Assembly (NCBI GenBank): GCA_016720585.1
Contig: JADKKH010000001.1
Location: 558,001 to 622,000 of the forward strand
DNA from: Chitinophagaceae bacterium
Lineage (GTDB): Bacteria > Bacteroidota > Bacteroidia > Chitinophagales > Chitinophagaceae
DNA length: 64,000 nt
Direction: 5' to 3'
Numbering within the stretch: the stretch's first letter is position 1; each line of letters starts with the position of its first letter. This document shows, piece after piece, positions 17,180 to 25,291 of this stretch. The notes beneath the pieces are model-generated. The model worked only from the letters and a program-made list of their open reading frames with translations. It was not told where the DNA came from and ran no database searches. The position numbers and the translations under genes are program-made.

Positions 17180-18094
17180 ATGGAAAAGCCATTGGTTTCG
17201 GTGGTGCTTTGTACGTATAACGGAGGGAAATTTCTCGCTGAACAACTTGAATCGATACTCCGTCAAACCTATAAACCGCTTGAGCTGATCATATCAGATG
17301 ATGCTTCTGAAGATGATACCCGGCAGGTATTAAAACTTTATGAAGATCATCCGGCTGTTCATATATTTTACCAGGCTAAAAACATAGGCCTGACCAGCAA
17401 TTTTGCCTTTGCTGCTGCACAAACAAAGGGGGCGTTGATCGCTTTTTCTGACCAGGACGATATCTGGCTGGAAAATAAAATTGAACAACTGGCAGCCGCT
17501 ATCGGCGATAGCCCGCTTGTTTACAGTAATTCCTTACTGGTAGATGAAGCAGGTAATTCTATGCAAACAAAACTGTCGGATCTGCGCAACATGTATAGCG
17601 GTAATGATAGCCGGGGATATATTTTATTTAGTTGTGTATGGGGGCATGGCATGCTGATCACCAGGAAACTGCTGACACAATCCCTGCCTATGCCGGAAGT
17701 GGTGCATCATGATATCTGGATCGTTTTCCAGGCTTTCTTAAACGGGGGCATTATCTATTTAGATGAGGTATTGACCCATTACCGTCAGCATAGCCATTCG
17801 GCCAGTAAAACACTGCCCGAGAAAAAGAGCGAGCGGACAAAAGAATACAGGTATGCCATCTACCAGATGAAATTGAGCTGGATAAAATTGATGCAACAAA
17901 ATGAAAGAAAGGAATTTCAACCTTTTTACCAGCGACTGTTAAAACTTTATGAAGAAAAAGATCAAAAAAAGTATGTATTCCCACTTTTAATTTTTCTGCT
18001 GAAATATCGTAAAGAAATATTCCAGCTTTCTAAAAAAGGAATTACCAGCCAGTTGGTTGAAATACTCAAACAGGCCAGGGGAGAAAAACCCTGA
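17180..18094 (+). CDS. Family 2 glycosyltransferase (GT-A fold)
   Basis: 304 residues, soluble. N-terminal GT-A motifs: VSVVLCTYNGGKFLAEQLES, ELIISDDASEDDT for nucleotide binding, and FSDQDDIW for the metal-binding DxD and acceptor site. This resembles rhamnosyl- or alpha-1,3-type transferases in O-antigen and capsule assembly (a nucleotide-sugar donor). The C-terminal ~90 residues are charged and helical. Its stop abuts that of the convergent methyltransferase with no spacing, and there is no surrounding polysaccharide cluster, so the glycan is unknown. Confidence 0.9.
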   Translation: MEKPLVSVVLCTYNGGKFLAEQLESILRQTYKPLELIISDDASEDDTRQVLKLYEDHPAVHIFYQAKNIGLTSNFAFAAAQTKGALIAFSDQDDIWLENKIEQLAAAIGDSPLVYSNSLLVDEAGNSMQTKLSDLRNMYSGNDSRGYILFSCVWGHGMLITRKLLTQSLPMPEVVHHDIWIVFQAFLNGGIIYLDEVLTHYRQHSHSASKTLPEKKSERTKEYRYAIYQMKLSWIKLMQQNERKEFQPFYQRLLKLYEEKDQKKYVFPLLIFLLKYRKEIFQLSKKGITSQLVEILKQARGEKP

Positions 18095-19057
18095 TTATTT
18101 TTTCTGCAAATAAAAGGCGGCAGTATCACCATAATTTTTATTATTCATCTCTGCCAGTATTCGTTTGTACTCACTGATCTGACTTTTCGTAAAGGCGCTG
18201 TTTTTTTTATCTATCATATGACTGCCTTTTGAATACAAGGACATTCCCCGTTTATACTGTTCGCTGCACCAGATAAGATAGTCCACCGTATCATAAGCTG
18301 TTTTTATTACTTCAAAACCTGCCTGTTCTGCCAGCATCCGCATCCCTTTTTCTGAAGGGATAAATAAATGCCTGGGGGCATCCAGCCCGGCCCAATATTC
18401 TTTGTAGGTGTTCCATCCATAATTTCCCATGATGGGAATGCGGACCAGCAGGTATTTTTTTTCATTTAATAATGACCAGGCTTTTTTCAGGGCCTGGAGC
18501 GGATCGGCCATGTGTTCAAGTGCATGGTGCATCATAATAACATCAAACCGGCCATCAACAGCATCAATTTCTTTTTTAAGAATTTTTATCGCACCGTAAT
18601 CCTGTTCCTGTTTTATAAAAGGATCAATACCGGTGAGATCCGTAAACCCCATCTTATACAATTTGCCCAGCAGCATGCCGCTCCCGCAGCCAACATCGAG
18701 TAGGGCATCATTTAGCTGAGCTTTGGTATGCAGCATCCAGGTATAGTATTCGGGCAACGAATAGCCAATTGAAAGTAGGGAGCCGGTCAATTTGTTTTTG
18801 CCATACAATAAATAACGGGTTTTGGCGGTCCGCAGGTAACCCGGCTTTTTTAATTTTTTTAGGGTGGTGGAAAATGAATAATAATCTTCCGTAGGATAAT
18901 AACCGGTGAAGTCAATCGGGGGGTTCAATAATTGCATGGAACCGCAATGACCGCAAAGCTGGTAACTGAATTCTTCCCCTAAACCCAGTTGCAGTTCTTT
19001 AATAGAAAATAACTGGTTGTTGGATGTATTATGACAAATGATACAGGCGGTTGACAC
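18095..19057 (-). CDS. SAM-dependent methyltransferase with N-terminal zinc-binding module
   Basis: 320 residues. The N-terminal ~45 residues carry CIIC and CGHC pairs, a zinc-ribbon-like module common on sugar- and small-molecule-modifying methyltransferases. The middle shows class I motif I LDVGCGSGMLLGKL, GIDPF, then MMHHALEHMADPLQAL (motif IV region) and LLVRIPIMG. The substrate is not evident; a sugar or lipid-linked glycan is plausible given the convergent glycosyltransferase, but this is inference. Confidence 0.85.
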   Translation of the reverse strand: MSTACIICHNTSNNQLFSIKELQLGLGEEFSYQLCGHCGSMQLLNPPIDFTGYYPTEDYYSFSTTLKKLKKPGYLRTAKTRYLLYGKNKLTGSLLSIGYSLPEYYTWMLHTKAQLNDALLDVGCGSGMLLGKLYKMGFTDLTGIDPFIKQEQDYGAIKILKKEIDAVDGRFDVIMMHHALEHMADPLQALKKAWSLLNEKKYLLVRIPIMGNYGWNTYKEYWAGLDAPRHLFIPSEKGMRMLAEQAGFEVIKTAYDTVDYLIWCSEQYKRGMSLYSKGSHMIDKKNSAFTKSQISEYKRILAEMNNKNYGDTAAFYLQKK

Positions 19058-19089
19058 AGAAATTTATTTGATCGGGAACAAAATAAATG

Positions 19090-19123
19090 AAAAGCAGTTA
19101 TAACAGAAGTTTATTCTGCTTTA
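19090..19123 (-). terminator. Possible weak terminator after yifB
   Basis: AAAGCAG (19091-19097) and CTGCTTT (19116-19122) can pair across an 18-nt loop that itself holds CAGAA/TTCTG. In the leftward direction T-rich sequence follows. It lies in the yifB-methyltransferase gap; the long loop makes it weak. Confidence 0.35.
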
Positions 19124-19163
19124 ACTATTTTCCCGGCCTTTCTTCTTTTTTTAGACCCAAAAT

Positions 19164-20714
19164 TCACCCAGCCCATCCCTCTCTATCCAGGCTTCTGTAT
19201 TGAATGGCTTCCGCCAGGTATTCAGGCCTGATGTCGGCGTCATGAGAAAGATCGGCAATGGTTCGGGATACTTTTAAAATCCGGTCATAGGCCCTTGCAG
19301 ACAAACTTAATTTTTCCATGGCGGCTTTTAATAAATCAGCCCCTACCTTACTTATCACACAAATTTCTTTCAGCATCTTACTGCTTATTTGTGCATTGCA
19401 ATAAATGCCGGGATAATTTTTATAGCGTTCTCCCTGAATTTCCCGGGCTATAATAACGCGGTCACGGATGCTAGCAGAATTTTCCTGTGGCTTCAGGGAC
19501 GACAGCTCACTGAATGCCACCGGGGTAACTTCTACATGCAGATCAATTCTATCCAACAAGGGGCCGGATATTTTATTTAAATATTTCTGCACGGCACCCG
19601 GCGGACAGGTACAGGCTCTTTCCGGGTGGTTATAATAACCGCAGGGACAGGGATTCATTGATGCAATGAGCATAAAGCTGGCGGGGAAATCAGTGGCTAT
19701 CTTGGCCCTGGATATCGTTACTCTTCTTTCTTCCATCGGCTGCCTCATTACTTCCAGTACGGTTCTTTTAAATTCAGGCAATTCATCTAAAAATAAAACA
19801 CCATTATGCGCTAATGAAATTTCTCCCGGTTGCGGGATTCCCCCGCCTCCGACGAGGGCTACATCAGAAATAGTGTGGTGCGGAGATCGAAAGGGCCTTT
19901 TAGAAACAAGTGTTGAGTTCTCGGGAAGTTTCCCGGCAACAGAATGGATCTTCGTTGTTTCCAGCGCTTCGGGTAAGCTAAGCGGTGGTAGTATCGTCGG
20001 TAATCTTTTTGCCAGCATTGTTTTGCCTGCACCGGGCGGGCCGATCAATATGGCATTGTGACCTCCAGCTGCAGCTATTTCCAGCGCTCTTTTAATATTC
20101 TCCTGTCCTTTTACATCGGCAAAATCAATTTCAAAATCATATTGTGATTGAAAAAATTCTTCCCGTGCATTTACCACGGTGGGCTCTAATCTTTTTTCTT
20201 CGTTTTCAAAAAACTCAATTACTTCTTTAATATGGCTTACGCCATATACTTTCAGCTTGCTTACCATGCCCGCTTCCTTGGCATTCATTTTTGGAACGAT
20301 GAGACCGGTAAAGCCTTCCTTCGCGGCCTGTATGGCAATGGGTAAAGCACCTTTGATGGAACGTATTTCGCCGTTGAGTGACAATTCACCCATTATAACA
20401 TAGTTGGATAATGCTTCCGGGTTTTCAATTTGTTCGGTTGCCGCTAAAATTCCCAGGGCAATAGGAAGGTCAAAAGCTGTTCCGCTTTTTTTTATATCAG
20501 CGGGTGCCATATTCACCACCACTTTCGTGCGGGGCACCTGGAATCCGTTGGTTTTAAAAGTACTCTCTACCCTTTGTAAACTTTCTTTAACTGCATTGTC
20601 AGGCAGACCCACGATCATCATATCTTTTCCCGAAGTGCTGAGCCAGTTTACTTCAATGGTAATGCTGATCGCCTCCACGCCATACACAGCACTGCCAAAT
20701 GTTTTTACAAGCAT
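19164..20714 (-). CDS. YifB/ComM family magnesium-chelatase-like AAA+ ATPase
   Basis: 516 residues, standard length. The N-terminal Lon-like S5 fold domain (MLVKTFGSAVYGVEA, SLQRVESTFKTNGF) is followed by the AAA+ module: Walker A GPPGAGKTMLAKRLP, Walker B VLFLDELPEF, then a Cys cluster CPCGYYNHPERACTC typical of the family and the C-terminal lid (AYDRILKVSRTIADL). ComM in gamma-proteobacteria is a branch-migration helicase in natural transformation; the role in Bacteroidota is presumed similar. Single gene. Confidence 0.94.
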   Translation of the reverse strand: MLVKTFGSAVYGVEAISITIEVNWLSTSGKDMMIVGLPDNAVKESLQRVESTFKTNGFQVPRTKVVVNMAPADIKKSGTAFDLPIALGILAATEQIENPEALSNYVIMGELSLNGEIRSIKGALPIAIQAAKEGFTGLIVPKMNAKEAGMVSKLKVYGVSHIKEVIEFFENEEKRLEPTVVNAREEFFQSQYDFEIDFADVKGQENIKRALEIAAAGGHNAILIGPPGAGKTMLAKRLPTILPPLSLPEALETTKIHSVAGKLPENSTLVSKRPFRSPHHTISDVALVGGGGIPQPGEISLAHNGVLFLDELPEFKRTVLEVMRQPMEERRVTISRAKIATDFPASFMLIASMNPCPCGYYNHPERACTCPPGAVQKYLNKISGPLLDRIDLHVEVTPVAFSELSSLKPQENSASIRDRVIIAREIQGERYKNYPGIYCNAQISSKMLKEICVISKVGADLLKAAMEKLSLSARAYDRILKVSRTIADLSHDADIRPEYLAEAIQYRSLDREGWAG

Positions 20715-20809
20715 GATTTGAAGGTAGAAGAAATATCCATGCCCGGGTACTACCTGAAAGTGGTATTCTTATGCTTTCAATATCCCGAAAATGCAAACCA
20801 ATAAGTTTA

Positions 20810-22420
20810 TTATTTTATTTCGGTCACTGATCCTTCAAAAAGCAGGGAGGTATTCGGGTCAAGCCTGATCTTTGATGGCTTCCGGGGCACAGCCCATGTA
20901 AATCGTTGTACTTTATTTTCTATAGTTAGCGGCATTATTATTTTTTTATTACTGAAGGTCATTTCTATTTCCAGCGGCAGGGTAAACAGCCTGTCGTTTT
21001 GCATCTGAACGATCTCCACCTGCACCTTTTTATTCCTGGCCAGGTATTTCCATTTTATGCTAAGTGCCGGGTTTACGGTGCTGTATAACCACTGGGTGAA
21101 GAATTTTTCAAAATTTTTTCCGGAGACGGATTCAATAATTTTCAGCAGGTCCCCGGTATCGGCATTTTTACCGGTGTAGGTTTCATAATAGATACGGATG
21201 CATTTTTTAAAAATGGAATCACCCAGTTGCCGGCGCAACATGTGCAGTACCCAGCTACCTTTCTGATAACTGTTAATATTAAGTAATTGCATAAAGTTAG
21301 TGGTAGGGTCAACCACCGGTCTATGTGCCAGTTTTACAAAATGAATAATTTGATCCCGATCTTTTTGCAGGCTTTTATTCAGGCTGTCGGTTCCATATTT
21401 TGCTTCTTCATAAATATGTGCGAGATAGGTGGCAAATCCTTCACTCAGCCATAGATGGGCATAGCTTTTTTCGGTAGCCATATTACCAAACCACTGGTGA
21501 ACGATTTCATGGGCCAGCAGGCTTTCTTCCTGCCGTTTTCCGGTTATGGAGTTTTCAAAATAAAAAATAGCGCTGGCATTTTCCATGCCGCCGAAAATGG
21601 TTTTGGACTGAACATTGGCTAATTTTTTAAAAGGATAAGCCCCGATGTAATTCATGTAAAACCCAAGAATTTCTTTGGCAGGTGCATAATCATAAAAGCC
21701 TTCCTTTTTATTTTCGGGGAATACCCAGCTATAGACCGGTACATTATTTATTATACCTACTGTGTCCACCGCAAAATCAGCAACCCCGATAGCGAATACT
21801 TTGGTTGGAAGGGGAACATCTTCCAGGTAATGGGTTTTTCTTTTATTTCCCGGCATCATGGTTTCTTCAAGCAAAAAACCGTTTGATATGACCCGGTAAT
21901 GATCAGGCGCTGTTACGATAAACTCAACCGAAGCCTTGTCGTTGGGATCATCTACGCAGGGAATCCAGTTATGAGCCCGGTTGGGCCAGTGGTCAGCAAA
22001 GAAAGTACGGTGCCCGTATTTATTTTTGGAGATAATAAGGCCATCTGAAGGAATGCCTATGTAATTAATGATAAATCTAAGTGTATCTCCGAATCGTGGG
22101 ACTTCAGGGTAATAAATGTTCAAATAATTCTTTTCATGTTTATAAACGCAATGATTTGTTTTGCCGGGAACGGTTATGGGCCCTTCAATTAACATTCCTG
22201 TTCCGCCAGTGCTTATGTTACTTAATTCAAACTGGATTAAAGGGGCAAGTGTTGACCGGTAATTGTCTAAAAAAGAAATTGTTGCTTTCCCTTTTATGGT
22301 GTCATTCTTGTCATTCAGTTCAATTTCATACTTATAATGTACCACATCTATCTTGCTTTGAGCCTTTATTGTAGTAACAGAAAGACAAAATACTATAAGC
22401 GAAAAAAGATACCTGTTCAT
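20810..22420 (-). CDS. M1 family aminopeptidase, exported
   Basis: 536 residues with a signal peptide (1-20, ending IKAQ). The M1 catalytic domain shows GGMENASA (substrate N-terminus recognition) and the zinc motif HEIVHQWFG with the third ligand Glu in WLSEGFATY 18 residues later. The N-terminal beta domain is present (VVHYKYEIELNDKND). The C-terminal armadillo domain of large M1 enzymes is missing, as in other short Bacteroidota members that end in a small beta-sandwich (TFSNKKIIMPLTIENK). It should trim N-terminal residues from peptides in the periplasm or outside the cell. Confidence 0.92.
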   Translation of the reverse strand: MNRYLFSLIVFCLSVTTIKAQSKIDVVHYKYEIELNDKNDTIKGKATISFLDNYRSTLAPLIQFELSNISTGGTGMLIEGPITVPGKTNHCVYKHEKNYLNIYYPEVPRFGDTLRFIINYIGIPSDGLIISKNKYGHRTFFADHWPNRAHNWIPCVDDPNDKASVEFIVTAPDHYRVISNGFLLEETMMPGNKRKTHYLEDVPLPTKVFAIGVADFAVDTVGIINNVPVYSWVFPENKKEGFYDYAPAKEILGFYMNYIGAYPFKKLANVQSKTIFGGMENASAIFYFENSITGKRQEESLLAHEIVHQWFGNMATEKSYAHLWLSEGFATYLAHIYEEAKYGTDSLNKSLQKDRDQIIHFVKLAHRPVVDPTTNFMQLLNINSYQKGSWVLHMLRRQLGDSIFKKCIRIYYETYTGKNADTGDLLKIIESVSGKNFEKFFTQWLYSTVNPALSIKWKYLARNKKVQVEIVQMQNDRLFTLPLEIEMTFSNKKIIMPLTIENKVQRFTWAVPRKPSKIRLDPNTSLLFEGSVTEIK

Positions 22421-22479
22421 AGATTACAAATTAAAGAATAATATTCCCGTTAATTCAATTGATCTTATAAACCGGGGTT

Positions 22480-23796
22480 TTACAAATTTTCCAGCATTTC
22501 CACTACTTTTTCCCGTTTCAGTATCACATAACCGATACGATCATTGCTGATTCCCTCTTTTAACTGGTAACTGAATTCCAGTTGTTCATTTTTTACATTG
22601 GTTTCAAAGTAACGGAAGGAAATATTAGGATAGCTTTTCAGCTCTTCACCTATTTCATACAAATGCGTTGAAAGAATGAACAACGAGTTCTTCATTTTCA
22701 TTAGCCCTTTGATAACGGTCAGCGAACATTTCATCGCATCCTGTACATTGGTTCCTTTAAAGAGTTCATCGATCAGTACCAGCCATTTTTTGCCATTGTT
22801 TATTTTTTCAATGGTATTCTTGATGCGCTGCACTTCATTAAAGAAAAAGCTTTCGCCTTTGGCAATATTATCCACCACATTGATATTACTCAGCAACCCG
22901 TCAAAAAGGGTCAGCTTCATTTTTTGCGCCGGAACACCCATGCCAATATGTGCCAGGAAAACGGCGGATCCAACGGCTTTTATCAGTGTGCTTTTGCCGG
23001 CCATATTCGCACCGGTCAGGAAAAGGAAATTATGTTCCGGATCCATCTCCAGATCATAGGCCACAGGTTGGGGTAATAATAAATGGTATAAACCTTTTGC
23101 ATCCACAAGGGGTGTTTCCTGTTTTATAAATTCGGGAAAACTCAGTCCAAACGTTTTTACGGCTACGGCCATAGAGTACCAGGCATCCAGCCGGCTGAAA
23201 ATATCGATCAGCTCCAATGTTCCGTTTTTGTATCTGCCCCGTAAATGGTAACCGAAATACAGGTTTTGCCGGGCGGAAAATTTCTGACCGGGTTCGGTTT
23301 CAGCAAGTTTTTGCAGCGGGGGTTCTTTCAGTAACCCGTTTATTCGGTCAATGTATAATTTAATATTAGCCGGCAGGTCAAGGTCCTCAAGTAACGCCCC
23401 GATTTTTTTAATTCCCCGGTAAAAATCTGTGAAATGGGTTACTGAATATTTCAGCATCGCATAATCTTCATTGTGCAGCCATTTATACAGCAGGTTATTA
23501 AAAGAGGCCGGGGCTTCGCTGATGGGATCAAGGGCATAGTCCATGAATTTGTCCATCACCAGTACGGTACCATTACTGATATCGCCGGGCCAGTCTTTTA
23601 TATGCTCCATAAAAGTGCGGATGACTTTTTGCGTGCCCAGTATTTTCGCCAGGTCATCATGGGGTTCGCTGAAAAATTTACGCAGCCATTCGCGGCCACC
23701 CACGGTTCGGGTAAAGTTTAGTTTATGGAAAATAGAATACTCTTCTTCCGCGTGAAAGATGGAGATATCACTGAATGATGTTTTGTCTATTTGCAT
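22480..23796 (-). CDS. Short MutS-like ATPase (domains III and V only)
   Basis: 438 residues. Only the lever/core region and the ATPase are present: VGGREWLRKFFSEPHDD, then Walker A TGANMAGKST, Walker B-type VLIDELFKGT and LFILSTHLYEI. The mismatch-binding N-terminal domain of MutS and the Smr domain of MutS2 are both absent. Such short MutS-family proteins are common in Bacteroidota and their role is unclear; calling it mismatch repair would be over-interpretation. The next gene on the strand (pyrC) lies 93 bases upstream, separated by an inverted-repeat element. Confidence 0.88.
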   Translation of the reverse strand: MQIDKTSFSDISIFHAEEEYSIFHKLNFTRTVGGREWLRKFFSEPHDDLAKILGTQKVIRTFMEHIKDWPGDISNGTVLVMDKFMDYALDPISEAPASFNNLLYKWLHNEDYAMLKYSVTHFTDFYRGIKKIGALLEDLDLPANIKLYIDRINGLLKEPPLQKLAETEPGQKFSARQNLYFGYHLRGRYKNGTLELIDIFSRLDAWYSMAVAVKTFGLSFPEFIKQETPLVDAKGLYHLLLPQPVAYDLEMDPEHNFLFLTGANMAGKSTLIKAVGSAVFLAHIGMGVPAQKMKLTLFDGLLSNINVVDNIAKGESFFFNEVQRIKNTIEKINNGKKWLVLIDELFKGTNVQDAMKCSLTVIKGLMKMKNSLFILSTHLYEIGEELKSYPNISFRYFETNVKNEQLEFSYQLKEGISNDRIGYVILKREKVVEMLENL

Positions 23797-23805
23797 AGTT
23801 AGATT

Positions 23806-23884
23806 GAACGCAGATAATTAAGATTTTTAAGATTAGCGCAGTTAAAGTCAGGATAATTCATAAGCATCCCGACAATCTGTGTTC
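23806..23884. repeat. 79-bp intergenic element with inverted ends
   Basis: GAACGCAGAT (23806-23815) and ATCTGTGTTC (23875-23884) are inverted with one mismatch (G-T). The interior has AAGATTTTTAAGATTA, a 7/9-nt direct repetition. It fills nearly the whole gap between the MutS-like gene and pyrC. The style matches the dispersed short repeats elsewhere in the window. Confidence 0.5.
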
Positions 23885-23889
23885 CTTTC

Positions 23890-25260
23890 TTATCTGTCAA
23901 ATTTAAGCCGTTGACCTTTCTGTGTTTCATCCCACACGCCATTTCCCCACACTAAATTTCCGTTTACAAACGTATGAGTAATAGATGCAGGAAATTCAAA
24001 ATTCTCCAAAGGACTCCAGCCACATTTGTATAAAATATTTTCACGGGTGACTTTTGTGGATTCATTCAGGTCTGCTATTACCAGGTCCGCCTGATATCCT
24101 TCCCGGATATAGCCCCGGTCTTTTACCTGGAAACAATCAGCAACCGCATGGCTCATTTTCTCTGCAATCTTTTCCAAGGAAATTTTCCCTTCTTTGTAAT
24201 AATGAAGCATTAATAATAACGGATGCTGAACCAGCGGAAGCCCGGCATGGGCTTTTTCGTAAACTCCCTGCTCTCCCCGGGGAGAAGAGTAGGGGAAGAG
24301 GTACCCTTTTTCTTCCCAGGTATGTGGTGCATGGTCCGTAGCAATCACATCCAGGCGGTCATCCAGCAATGCTTTCCATAAAGCCTCTTTATTGGAGGGT
24401 GCCTTAATAGCCGGGTTGCATTTTATCTGGTTACCCAACCGGGCATAATCATCGCTGGTAAAATGTAAATGATGCACACATACTTCCGCCGTGATACGTT
24501 TTTGTTTTAACGGGAACATATTGGTGAACAACTGCAATTCCTTTTCCGTACTGATATGGAGAATATGCAGCCGGGTATTATATTTTTTTGCAATCTGTAT
24601 GGCATATAGAGATGATTCGTAACAGGCCTCTTCATCTCTTATCAGCGGATGATCGTCAGCCGTTAATACTTTGCCGGTCTTTTTTATTTTCTCCAGGTTC
24701 TGCCGGATTATCTTTTCATCTTCGCAGTGCGTTGCGATCAGCAGTTCACTTTCACGGAAAATCTTATCGAGCGTATTCGGATTATCTACCAGCATATTAC
24801 CGGTGCTGGCACCCATAAAGATTTTAATACCACAGACATCTTTCCGCTTTTCATTCGTTTTTAATACTTCACCGGCATTATCGTTACCGGTCCCCATATA
24901 AAAAGAATAATTGGCCAGCGATGATCGGGCAGCGATCTGGTATTTGTCTTCCAGCAACTCTTGTGTCAGTGCATTGGGAATGGTGTTCGGCATTTCCATA
25001 TAACTTGTAACGCCACCCGCTACGGCGGCTTTTGCTTCCGTATAGATGGTTGCCTTGTGTGTCAGCCCCGGTTCCCGGAAATGCACCTGGTCGTCAATAC
25101 AACCCGGAAACAGATATTTCCCTTCACCATTAATTTCCGATGCTGGTGCATTGATCTGCGCGGAAATTTTTTCAATCCGCCCATTTGTTATTAACACATC
25201 AGCCGTTTTAATATGGCCTTCGTTGACAACCTGTATATTTTTTATCAGATATTTTTGCAT
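23890..25260 (-). CDS. pyrC: Dihydroorotase
   Basis: 456 residues from the ATG at 25260 (MQKYLIKNIQVVNEG); a longer frame begins 11 codons upstream but would overlap the divergent gene's leader. It cyclises N-carbamoyl-aspartate to dihydroorotate (pyrimidine synthesis, step 3). Metal-site motifs: DQVHFREPGLTHK, the Lys in GIKIFMGAS, HCEDEKI, LHILHIST and ATDHAPHTWEEK. Right after the last motif, residues ~320-336 contain an unusual LFPYSSPRGEQG segment encoded around the 14-bp palindrome at 24272-24285, apparently an in-frame repeat insertion next to the active-site loop. Its start codon lies 31 bases from the divergent outer-membrane gene. pyrD is also in this window but far away. Confidence 0.95.
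   Translation of the reverse strand: MQKYLIKNIQVVNEGHIKTADVLITNGRIEKISAQINAPASEINGEGKYLFPGCIDDQVHFREPGLTHKATIYTEAKAAVAGGVTSYMEMPNTIPNALTQELLEDKYQIAARSSLANYSFYMGTGNDNAGEVLKTNEKRKDVCGIKIFMGASTGNMLVDNPNTLDKIFRESELLIATHCEDEKIIRQNLEKIKKTGKVLTADDHPLIRDEEACYESSLYAIQIAKKYNTRLHILHISTEKELQLFTNMFPLKQKRITAEVCVHHLHFTSDDYARLGNQIKCNPAIKAPSNKEALWKALLDDRLDVIATDHAPHTWEEKGYLFPYSSPRGEQGVYEKAHAGLPLVQHPLLLMLHYYKEGKISLEKIAEKMSHAVADCFQVKDRGYIREGYQADLVIADLNESTKVTRENILYKCGWSPLENFEFPASITHTFVNGNLVWGNGVWDETQKGQRLKFDR
24272..24285. repeat. 14-bp palindrome inserted in pyrC
   Basis: The perfect palindrome TCTCCCCGGGGAGA is followed by AGAGTAGGGGAAGAGG. It resembles the CCCC/GGGG-rich intergenic repeats in the atpD-atpC gap and codes for SPRGE in the extra loop of dihydroorotase. 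Confidence 0.6.
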
Positions 25261-25291
25261 ATTTTGGCGTCCGAATCTAATCTCCTGACAC

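Noticed and set aside
17495..17520. GCTATCGGCGATAGC palindrome in the glycosyltransferase as a member of the CCGATAG family
   Set aside because: Encodes an ordinary AAIGDSPL stretch of the fold and adds no extra residues; probably chance.
22480..23796. Full MutS mismatch-repair protein
   Set aside because: The mismatch-binding domains I and II are absent; only the core and ATPase remain.
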